The notes under the pieces: generated by a model | Database searches by the model: none | Told to the model about the DNA's origin: nothing | Seen by the model: the letters and a program-made list of their open reading frames with translations, nothing else | Assembly (NCBI GenBank): GCA_035530375.1 | Contig: DATKUY010000005.1 | Span: 54,616-118,615, forward strand | Source: Sulfuricella sp035530375 | GTDB taxonomy: Bacteria; Pseudomonadota; Gammaproteobacteria; Burkholderiales; Sulfuricellaceae | Reading direction: 5' to 3' | Length of the DNA stretch: 64,000 bases | In this document: positions 7,738 to 14,450 of the stretch, piece after piece | How positions within the stretch are numbered: position 1 is the stretch's first letter | Layout: every line of letters begins with the position of its first letter | Position numbers and translations under genes: made by a program

Positions 7738-8109
7738 GATAGGAAGTTGGTCCACGAAGAATTGACCTATAAGTTGATTGGCCTATCCATGCAGGTACAC
7801 ACAACGCTTGGCTATGGTTTTTTGGAAAAAGTGTATGAAAACGCGCTTATGGTGCTGCTGCGAAACAACAGTGTTCAGGCTGAACAGCAGGCACCAATCC
7901 CGGTTTTATTCGAGGGCGAGAAAGTCGGAGATTACTACGCCGATATTTTGGTGGAAAACAAAATTGTTCTGGAACTAAAAGCTGCCGACAGTATTGCTGG
8001 GTATCACCGCGCACAATTGCTCAATTATTTGAAGGCGACAGGTTTCAAAGTTGGCATTATTCTCAATTTTGACGGACGCAAATTAGAACATGAGCGCCTG
8101 GTTTTATAA
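7726..8109 (+). CDS. GxxExxY family protein
   Basis: A 127-residue protein with the family hallmark G-F-L-E-K-V-Y (GxxExxY) after VHTTLGYG, and the downstream motifs DYYADILVENKIVLELKA and QLLNYL. The YADIL...LELK arrangement resembles the D...ExK core of PD-(D/E)XK nucleases, but no activity is established to my knowledge. The chosen ATG lies within the left inverted repeat and no clear ribosome site precedes it; TTG codons at 7747 and 7762 are alternatives. The gene is inserted between the ATPase and permease genes of one transporter and is bounded on both sides by the same repeat, which suggests a small mobile or domesticated cassette. Confidence 0.85.
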   Translation: MYTDDRKLVHEELTYKLIGLSMQVHTTLGYGFLEKVYENALMVLLRNNSVQAEQQAPIPVLFEGEKVGDYYADILVENKIVLELKAADSIAGYHRAQLLNYLKATGFKVGIILNFDGRKLEHERLVL

Positions 8110-8116
8110 CAACACT

Positions 8117-8144
8117 ATCCGTGTAAATCCGTGTTCATCCGTGG
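8117..8144 (-). repeat. Right inverted repeat of the GxxExxY cassette
   Basis: The reverse complement starts CCACGGATGAACACGGAT and matches the left repeat at 25 of 28 positions. It begins seven bases after the stop codon of the GxxExxY gene and ends 13 bases before the permease start. Confidence 0.9.
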
Positions 8145-8157
8145 ATAAAACGATTTC

Positions 8158-9381
8158 ATGAAAATTCTTGCGATCTTTGCCGAAGCCTGGCGCGCCATGG
8201 CGATGAACGGCCTGCGCACCGCGCTGACCATGCTCGGCATGGTGATCGGCGTGGCGGCGGTGGTGCTGATGCTGGCCGTGGGCCAGGGGGCACAATATAC
8301 CGTCAATCAATCCATCGCCTCGATGGGCAGCAATCTGTTCATCGTGCTGTCCGGCGCCAGCACTTCGGGAGGGCTGCGTTTCGGCTCGGGAACCGTGCCC
8401 ACCCTGACCGTTAATGACGCCCAGGCGCTGGCCCAGATCCCCTCGATCAAGGCAGTATCCCCCTCCTATCCGGGCAATGCCCAGATGGTCTATGGCTCGA
8501 ACAACTGGAGCACCATTGTAACGGGCTCCACACCGGATTATTTTACGATACGCAACTGGACGCTGGATTCCGGCCATTTTTTTGAGGAAAGCGATGTGCG
8601 CGGTGCGACATGCGTCGTTGTGCTTGGCCGTACCGTGGCGAAAAATCTGTTCGGCGAGGATGAACCCACGGGCAAGACCATCCGCATCAAGAACATGCCG
8701 TTTCTGGTCATCGGCCTGCTGTCGGCCAAAGGCCAAAGCCTGGACGGACGGGATCAGGACGACTCAGCGGTAGTGCCGGTCACCACCGCCCAGCGCAAAC
8801 TGTTCGGCAACCAGTTCCCCGGCACGGTGCGCTACCTCATGGCCCAGGCGAAATCGGCCGATGTGATGGATGAAGCAGAGCGCGAGATGACCCAGTTGCT
8901 GCGCCAGCGGCATCGATTGGCCGAGGACGCGGAAAATGACTTCACCATTCGCAACCTGACCTCGGTGGCGCAATCGGCAGCCGGATCGGCGCAGGCCATG
9001 TCCTTCATGCTGGGCGCCATCGCTTCCATTTCCCTACTGGTGGGCGGCATCGGCATCATGAACATCATGCTGGTATCGGTCACCGAACGCACCCGCGAAA
9101 TCGGCATCCGCATGGCAATCGGCGCGCGCCGCCGCGACATCCTGCTGCAGTTCCTGCTGGAGGCGCTGATTATCTGCATAGTCGGCGGCCTGGTCGGAGT
9201 AATCATCGGCGTGGGCGGCGCCTGGCTGGTCAGTTCGATGGCGGAGATGGTCGTAGTGGTAACGCTCTGGTCGATCCTGCTGTCGTTCCTGTTTTCAGCG
9301 GCGATCGGGGTGTTCTTCGGCTATTATCCGGCGCGGCGTGCGGCCATGCTCAAACCTGTGGAGGCGTTGCGGTATGAATAA
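8158..9381 (+). CDS. MacB-type ABC transporter permease (FtsX superfamily)
   Basis: A 407-residue membrane protein. One N-terminal membrane segment (LTMLGMVIGVAAVVLMLAVG) is followed by a large periplasmic domain with MacB_PCD character (about residues 45-245). Three C-terminal membrane segments follow, with GGIGIMNIMLVSVTERTREIGIR between the first and the coupling helix, the signature of MacB/SalY permeases. It should form a homodimer with the 7005-7700 ATPase and dock to the MacA-like adaptor. The last motif, YYPARRAAMLKPVEALRYE, is the canonical family ending, so the gene is intact despite the cassette upstream. Confidence 0.9.
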   Translation: MKILAIFAEAWRAMAMNGLRTALTMLGMVIGVAAVVLMLAVGQGAQYTVNQSIASMGSNLFIVLSGASTSGGLRFGSGTVPTLTVNDAQALAQIPSIKAVSPSYPGNAQMVYGSNNWSTIVTGSTPDYFTIRNWTLDSGHFFEESDVRGATCVVVLGRTVAKNLFGEDEPTGKTIRIKNMPFLVIGLLSAKGQSLDGRDQDDSAVVPVTTAQRKLFGNQFPGTVRYLMAQAKSADVMDEAEREMTQLLRQRHRLAEDAENDFTIRNLTSVAQSAAGSAQAMSFMLGAIASISLLVGGIGIMNIMLVSVTERTREIGIRMAIGARRRDILLQFLLEALIICIVGGLVGVIIGVGGAWLVSSMAEMVVVVTLWSILLSFLFSAAIGVFFGYYPARRAAMLKPVEALRYE

Positions 9382-9385
9382 CCAT

Positions 9386-9545
9386 GTAGGGTGGGCAAAC
9401 AGGTTTTTTGTTTGCCCATCCCCAAAGGGCACAAGCGCGGATAGCGGTGTCGTTTCCGGGTGGGGAATAAAAAATGGGCATCCGAGGATGCCCATTTGTT
9501 CAGCCATCGGCCGTATTCGCGTGGGCAACGAGTTGCCCACCCTAC
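9386..9545. repeat. Composite palindromic element between the permease and pilin genes
   Basis: GTAGGGTGGGCAAAC at 9386-9400 is answered by GTTGCCCACCCTAC at 9532-9545 in inverted orientation. Each end also forms its own hairpin: GGGCAAAC/GTTTGCCC (9393-9400, 9410-9417) and GGGCAAC/GTTGCCC (9523-9529, 9532-9538). A third, perfect 12-pair palindrome lies inside at 9472-9497. It is non-coding and sits at the convergent junction of two genes. Confidence 0.75.
9464..9497 (-). terminator. Probable intrinsic terminator of the pilin gene
   Basis: AAATGGGCATCC (9472-9483) and GGATGCCCATTT (9486-9497) form a 12-pair stem with a two-base loop, more likely four after fraying. Read on the minus strand, the stem is followed by T-rich sequence (TTTTTTATTCC), so it best serves the pilin transcript. 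It lies 62 bases past the pilin stop. Confidence 0.6.
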
Positions 9546-9559
9546 CCGGCTACGCTTGC

Positions 9560-9997
9560 TTAGCAATCACCTTGACCGACCTTAAAGCCTCGTGTTGCGT
9601 CGCAGCTGGTTCCGGTATTCGTCCATTTTATATTGGCATCCCCGGCCGCTACCGTCGGTGTATCGACGATTGTCAGATTAACACCTGCGGAAGTTGTCGC
9701 ACCGGTAGTCACTGTAATAACACCATCAGTAACGGATGTGACGGCTGTGATGTTCTTTGTTACCCCAAGGGTTGGTACACCATTCGCACCCGCGCTACAA
9801 CCGGTAAATGATCCGGTTTCTTGTTTACACAATGCGATAGCGGTTTTGGTGGAAGCAATTTCTGCCGCTGCTCCAGAAGCTCTGGATCTGGAAATATAAT
9901 CACCGTACTGCGGAATCGCAATCGCAGCCAGAATACCGATAATGGCGACGACGATCATCAGTTCGATCAGGGTAAAGCCTTGTTGTGCTTTTTGCAT
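9560..9997 (-). CDS. pilA: Type IV major pilin-like protein
   Basis: A 145-residue prepilin. The class III signal is short (MQKAQQG) and is followed by the mature start FTLIELMIVVAIIGILAAIAIPQY, with Gly before Phe as the prepilin peptidase site and Glu at mature position 5. The C-terminal half has two Cys pairs, including a closing loop CDATRGFKVGQGDC typical of the D-region. AGGAG lies about ten bases upstream. The protein would polymerise in the inner membrane into a type IV pilus for twitching, attachment or DNA uptake. A sigma-54 promoter lies 69-84 bases upstream of the start. A PilB-like ATPase gene lies 2 kb away, but other pilus genes are not in the window. Confidence 0.9.
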   Translation of the reverse strand: MQKAQQGFTLIELMIVVAIIGILAAIAIPQYGDYISRSRASGAAAEIASTKTAIALCKQETGSFTGCSAGANGVPTLGVTKNITAVTSVTDGVITVTTGATTSAGVNLTIVDTPTVAAGDANIKWTNTGTSCDATRGFKVGQGDC

Positions 9998-10065
9998 GAT
10001 GAATCTCCTATTGAGAGGTTTGTTTAGGTGAAACCAAACACACGGGGTGTTTGCTTGAATAGGTC

Positions 10066-10081
10066 AGCAAGGCACGTGCCA
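10066..10081 (-). promoter_or_regulatory. Sigma-54 promoter of the pilin gene
   Basis: On the minus strand the sequence is TGGCACG, four bases, then TTGCT. This matches the sigma-54 -24/-12 consensus (TGGCACG-N4-TTGCW) completely. Transcription would begin about 57 bases before the pilin ATG. Sigma-54 with the PilR activator controls pilA in other proteobacteria; pilRS is not in the window. Confidence 0.85.
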
Positions 10082-10232
10082 GCTACCTGTAGCAGGATTG
10101 CCAAAAACGGCAGGAATGGCCGGGGATAGCTTGGGAACGGGCTTTTGCAACCCACGGGGGAGCCGGCATGACCGGCTGATGCCGGGAGGAAACAAGATCC
10201 CCAGTCACAGGATGTGCCGCAAGAAGGCCGGA

Positions 10233-10253
10233 GTGTGACGCTCTGCGTCACAC
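10233..10253 (-). terminator. Hairpin directly after the HD-GYP gene
   Basis: GTGTGACG (10233-10240) and CGTCACAC (10246-10253) form a perfect eight-pair stem with a five-base loop, immediately downstream of the HD-GYP stop codon. There is no clean T-run after it, so it may be a weak terminator or an mRNA-stabilising 3' hairpin. Confidence 0.45.
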
Positions 10254-10254
10254 G

Positions 10255-11883
10255 CTAGCCCGAAAATCCCGGAATCTTCGTCATGTCCACCTCATCGATT
10301 TGTGCGGATTCAAGAAACTGCTCGGCATACTTCGCATAAATTTTCTCCCGGATAAAAATATCGAACAGGTCCGGGTCGATATGATTGTCCAGCTTCATCA
10401 GCCCGAGGATTCTGAGCGATTCTGCGAGGGGGATGCCGCGCTTGTAAGGGCGATCAAGGGCGGTGAGTGCTTCGAAGATGTCGGCGATAGCCATGGTTCG
10501 CGCCTGGATGGGCATCTGCTCGCGGGTCAGCCCCTTCGGGTAACCCTTGCCGTCCATGCGTTCGTGGTGGCCGCCTGCATATTCCGGCACGCGCTTGAGG
10601 TGCTTGGGCCAAGGCAGGGCTTCCAGCATTTTGATGGTGGCGACGATGTGGTAGTTGATGACCTGCCGTTCTTCGTCAGTCAGGGTTCCCTTGGCGATTT
10701 TCAGGTTTTTTTCTTCATCTTCGGACAGGAACGGCGCGGCTTCGCCTTTTTCGTCGACCCATCCGTAGCGGGCGATGTTTTCAACCCGCTGCCGATCCTC
10801 CGGGGACATGAATTCGCTGCCGGCATTGCATTTCCTCAGGAACGCCCGGTCATCGTCGAGTTGGTTGAGGCGCTGTTGAAAAACCGCTTCAAGCCTGGAA
10901 TGACTGCCCATATCGCCTGACTTGGCGGCCTGAAGGCTGCTGCGCAGGAATTCGATTTCGGCGTCGCGCTTCAACAGCTCGAAACGGGTGTCCAGCAGTT
11001 GGATGCGGTCGAAAATGGTCTGCAGCTTGGTCGCTTTGTCCACGACGTGCACCGGGGTGGTTACTTTGCCGCAGTCATGGAGCAGGGCGGCGATTTTAAG
11101 TTCCTTCCGGTCGGCGTCGGTCAGGCGGAAGTCCTTGAGCGGGCCTTCGGTAGCGGCACTGGCGGCTTCCGCGAGCAGCATGGTAAGCACTGGCACGCGC
11201 GCACAGTGGCCGCCGGTGTAGGGAGATTTCTCGTCGATGGCGATGTTGATCAACCTGACGAAGGATTCGAACAGCTCTTCCAGTTGGGTAATCAGCAGCC
11301 GGTTGGTGAGCGCGATGGCGGCCTGCGAGGCGAGAGACTCGGTCAGCCGCTGGTCGGATTTGGAAAATGGGATGATCTCGCCGGTTTCGCCGTGCTTGAC
11401 GTTGATCAGTTGCAATACTCCGATGATTTCGTTCTCGTGGTTCTTCATCGGAACAGTGAGGAAGGACTTGGAACGGTAGCCGGTTTTCTTGTCGAAGTTG
11501 CGCGTGCCGGAGAAATCGAATCCCTCCGCACTGTAGGCATCCTCGATATTGATGGTGGTGTCGTGCAGCACTGAATAGGCCACTACCATCGAGTTGTTGG
11601 GATTGCCCTGCTCGTCATACAGGGGCAGTGGGTCGAAGGGGATGGGAGCGCCTTTGGTGCCGCCCATGGCGATGTTCAGGGTGTCGTTGCGAAGGATCTC
11701 GAATTTGAGCCGGTTATCGTCGGTAACCCGGTAAAGCGTGCCGCCATCGGCGTTGGTGAGGCTTTTCGCCGCTTCCAGGATCATTTCCAGGGTGCGGTTG
11801 GTATCCCGCTCCGCGGACAAGGCAACGCCGATAGCGTTGAGTCGTTCCAAACGCTCGAGAAGGTCGTTGTTGGAGTTATTCAT
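10255..11883 (-). CDS. GAF-HD-GYP protein, predicted cyclic-di-GMP phosphodiesterase
   Basis: A 542-residue cytoplasmic protein. Residues about 25-195 form a GAF domain (DKKTGYRSKSFLTVP, GVLQLIN). The HD-GYP domain starts near 210, with HC-x-RV, HDCGK (about 269-273), HHERMDGKGYP (about 439-449) and DIFEALTALDRPYKRG. HD-GYP enzymes hydrolyse c-di-GMP to pGpG or GMP; the metal-binding HD and HHE residues and the GYP motif are present. Between HDCGK and the conserved LTDEE helix there are about 125 residues where canonical members have about 17. The start was set at the ATG at 11883 after AGGCAGG. It follows the GAF-ATPase gene by 191 bases containing a repeat pair, so it may be transcribed separately. 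Confidence 0.88.
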   Translation of the reverse strand: MNNSNNDLLERLERLNAIGVALSAERDTNRTLEMILEAAKSLTNADGGTLYRVTDDNRLKFEILRNDTLNIAMGGTKGAPIPFDPLPLYDEQGNPNNSMVVAYSVLHDTTINIEDAYSAEGFDFSGTRNFDKKTGYRSKSFLTVPMKNHENEIIGVLQLINVKHGETGEIIPFSKSDQRLTESLASQAAIALTNRLLITQLEELFESFVRLINIAIDEKSPYTGGHCARVPVLTMLLAEAASAATEGPLKDFRLTDADRKELKIAALLHDCGKVTTPVHVVDKATKLQTIFDRIQLLDTRFELLKRDAEIEFLRSSLQAAKSGDMGSHSRLEAVFQQRLNQLDDDRAFLRKCNAGSEFMSPEDRQRVENIARYGWVDEKGEAAPFLSEDEEKNLKIAKGTLTDEERQVINYHIVATIKMLEALPWPKHLKRVPEYAGGHHERMDGKGYPKGLTREQMPIQARTMAIADIFEALTALDRPYKRGIPLAESLRILGLMKLDNHIDPDLFDIFIREKIYAKYAEQFLESAQIDEVDMTKIPGFSG

Positions 11884-11934
11884 AACCCTGCCTTTCCACA
11901 ATCTGAAAACCGGTTATCCTAAAAACCGCACTTC

Positions 11935-11953
11935 ACCGCAAAGGACGCGAAGG
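11935..11953 (+). repeat. Paired inverted repeat, left arm (ACCGCAAAGGACGCGAAGG)
   Basis: A 19-base sequence whose exact reverse complement lies at 12037-12055. A degenerate pair of the same family lies at 42546-42612. The 83 bases between the arms are non-coding. Confidence 0.9.
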
Positions 11954-12036
11954 TTCGCAAGGTAAAACAATGGGGCAATGAATTGAAATGTTTAACCCAT
12001 CGGGCAAGCAGATCAAGTTGCTCAAGCCTTCGAATT

Positions 12037-12055
12037 CCTTCGCGTCCTTTGCGGT
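12037..12055 (-). repeat. Paired inverted repeat, right arm
   Basis: Exact reverse complement of 11935-11953. It ends 20 bases after the GAF-ATPase stop on the minus strand, so the pair fills the gap between the ATPase and HD-GYP genes. Confidence 0.9.
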
Positions 12056-12074
12056 TCGACTGCTTTTTTAAGGG

Positions 12075-14438
12075 TTATTTAATGCACACCGAGCGCACCT
12101 GCTTCAGATCCGTTATCCCCTGCAACACTTTCTCGATGCCGTCCTGCTTCAGGGTGCGCATCCCATCCGCGAGGCAGGTGGCGAGCATCTCGGCGACGCG
12201 GGCGTGCTCCTGGATGTTTTTCTTGATCGCGTCGGTGCCTACCAGCAGTTCGTGCAGGCCGAGGCGCCCCTTGTAACCGCTGCCGTTGCAGGTTTCGCAG
12301 CCGACCGGATCGTACAGGGTGAACTGCCCCTTGTCGTTGGCGAACATCCTCAGCCAGTCTTTGTAGATGCCCTCCATCGCCGCCTTGGGGTCTTTTTTCC
12401 AGCTTTCCAGGTTGGCGAGTTCGGAGCAGTATTCGTTCAACATGATCTTGATGTCATCGGCGCTTGCAATGCGCTCTTTCTTGCACTTGGAACACAGCCG
12501 TTTTGCCAGCCGCTGCGCGAGAACGCCGAGCAGGGCATCGGCGAAATTGAATGGGTCCATGCCCATATCGAGCAGGCGGATGATGGATTCCGGCGCGCTG
12601 TTGGTGTGCAGCGTGGCGAGCACCAGATGGCCGGTAAGGGATGCCTCGATGCCGGTGGAGACGGTTTCCTTGTCGCGCATCTCGCCCACCATGATCACGT
12701 CCGGATCGGCGCGCAGGAAGGCACGCATGGCGATGGCGAAAGTCAGCCCGGCCTTGGGGTTCATCTGCACCTGGCGCAAGCCCTTCTGGGTGATCTCTAC
12801 CGGGTCTTCGGCGGTCCATATCTTGGTTTCCGGCGTGTTCAGGAATTTCAGCACCGAATGCAATGTGGTGGTCTTGCCGGAACCGGTCGGGCCGCATACG
12901 AAAAACAGGCCGTAAGGCTTGGAAACCACCTCCTTGAGCGTGGCGTAGTTGTGCTGGCTCAGCCCGAGCTTCTCCAGCGGGATCGGCTCGCCTGCGGCGA
13001 GTATCCGCATTACGATATCCTCCACGCCGCCGGCGGAGGGAATGGTGGCGACCCGCAACTCGATGTCGAGCGGGCCGAATTTCTTGAACTTGATTTTACC
13101 GTCCTGGGGTTTACGCTTCTCGGAAATATCCAGGTCGCACATGATCTTCAGCCGGGCGGTCAAGGCGGCGCGGTAGCTGGCGGGGACTTCGATGTAAACG
13201 CCGAGCGTGCCGTCGCGGCGGAAGCGAACCAGCGTTTTTTCCTTGCCGATACCCGGTTCGATATGGATGTCGGATGCGCCCTGATTGTAGGCATCGACGA
13301 TGATTTTGTTGACCAGCTTGACCAGCTCGTTGTCCGCAGCGGCGTTGATCTCGTCGCCCACGGACTCGTCGCTGACGCCATCGTCCTCCAGGTTGGAAAG
13401 CATGTCGCCGATGGAGGAGCTATCGCCTTCTTCGCCGAAGAACAGGTCGATCGTCTTGAGAAATTCCTGCTGGGTGCAGGTTCGGTAAACCAGTTTGTGT
13501 TTGGGGAATACGTTACAGGCGATGCGCGAACCCTTGACCCTTTCCGGGTCGGGCGACAGCACCACCAGGCCTTCCGGCGTCTCCTCAATGGGCAGCCACT
13601 GGCTGCTTTCCACATACTCGCGCTTGAGGTTCCTGAGCAGATCCATCGGCTTGATGCGGTCGGCGCGGAACGGCTCGTAGGGCACCTGGTAATAGGAGGC
13701 GAGGGAATTGCCGAGGTCGCTAACCTTGATCTGAAAATCGTCCACCAGCACGTCTTCAATGCTCACGCCCCTCTTGCGCGCCGAGCGTGAGGCCAGATCG
13801 AGCTCCTGGACGGAAATCAGGTTCTCGCTGACGAGATGATCGAACTTGGTTCTGACCACCGGCAGAGGATTATTGCGGACAGCGAAGGCCACCGCCAGCG
13901 TTTTGGCCAGCTCCCCTGCCCCCTCGACCATGGTCGGGGAAAAGGGCAGGCCGGAAAGGGAATTGATAAGCTGGACGACGCCGAGGAGTTCTCCTTCCGG
14001 GCCGAGGATCGGAGCCACCAGCATCTGCTTGGTGCGGTAGCCGGTTTTCTGGTCGACTTCCTTGAGAAAGCGGATTTTCGGGCTGAAACCGGCCAGCTCC
14101 CGCGCATCGTACACATCGGCGATATTGACAAGCGACTTGGTGAGCGCGACATAACCGGCGATGCTCGCCGGCGAAATGGGCAGATTCAGATCCTTGAAAC
14201 CGGTCAGGCCGGTTTTTATCTTGGAAACAATCGAAGCGCCATCCTTGCTGACCGCGTATATCGTCAGCCGGTCCGCCCCGAACAGCGCGCAGATGTCGGC
14301 GCTGAGCTCCAGCATGATCTCGTCGACATTGCGGGTGGAATGTATCCGATTGGTAACCGCCTGCAGCTTCTTGGTGAAAGCCAGCTTGTCGCTGATTTCG
14401 GCAAGATTTTCGTGGTCTCCTGACTGAGGTGGGTTCAT
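12075..14438 (-). CDS. GAF-domain PilB/GspE-type secretion ATPase
   Basis: A 787-residue protein, much longer than ordinary PilB. An N-terminal GAF domain (about residues 20-185; VDQKTGYRTKQMLVAP, GVVQLIN) precedes an MshEN-like region (ENLISVQELDLASRSA...), then the GspE ATPase core. The core has Walker A GPTGSGKTTTLH, Asp box WTAEDPVEI, Walker B-type DPDVIMVGEMRD, His box TGHLVLATLHTNSA, and a zinc tetracysteine (CSKCKKE, CETCNGSGYKGR). Such hexameric ATPases power pilus or type II secretion pseudopili. The start may be ATG 14438 or 14444. No pilus-assembly partners flank it. It closes the tight run that begins with the kinase gene, so it may be a signal-gated motor. Confidence 0.88.
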   Translation of the reverse strand: MNPPQSGDHENLAEISDKLAFTKKLQAVTNRIHSTRNVDEIMLELSADICALFGADRLTIYAVSKDGASIVSKIKTGLTGFKDLNLPISPASIAGYVALTKSLVNIADVYDARELAGFSPKIRFLKEVDQKTGYRTKQMLVAPILGPEGELLGVVQLINSLSGLPFSPTMVEGAGELAKTLAVAFAVRNNPLPVVRTKFDHLVSENLISVQELDLASRSARKRGVSIEDVLVDDFQIKVSDLGNSLASYYQVPYEPFRADRIKPMDLLRNLKREYVESSQWLPIEETPEGLVVLSPDPERVKGSRIACNVFPKHKLVYRTCTQQEFLKTIDLFFGEEGDSSSIGDMLSNLEDDGVSDESVGDEINAAADNELVKLVNKIIVDAYNQGASDIHIEPGIGKEKTLVRFRRDGTLGVYIEVPASYRAALTARLKIMCDLDISEKRKPQDGKIKFKKFGPLDIELRVATIPSAGGVEDIVMRILAAGEPIPLEKLGLSQHNYATLKEVVSKPYGLFFVCGPTGSGKTTTLHSVLKFLNTPETKIWTAEDPVEITQKGLRQVQMNPKAGLTFAIAMRAFLRADPDVIMVGEMRDKETVSTGIEASLTGHLVLATLHTNSAPESIIRLLDMGMDPFNFADALLGVLAQRLAKRLCSKCKKERIASADDIKIMLNEYCSELANLESWKKDPKAAMEGIYKDWLRMFANDKGQFTLYDPVGCETCNGSGYKGRLGLHELLVGTDAIKKNIQEHARVAEMLATCLADGMRTLKQDGIEKVLQGITDLKQVRSVCIK

Positions 14439-14450
14439 GGGCATCCGGGT

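Noticed and set aside
7710..8144. CRISPR-like repeats around the GxxExxY gene
   Set aside because: There is one inverted pair with a gene between, not a series of direct repeats with unique spacers.
12204..13790. Plus-strand open frame over the GAF-ATPase gene
   Set aside because: It is antisense to a gene with clear Walker and zinc motifs and shows the His/Gln/Ala-rich look of shadow frames.
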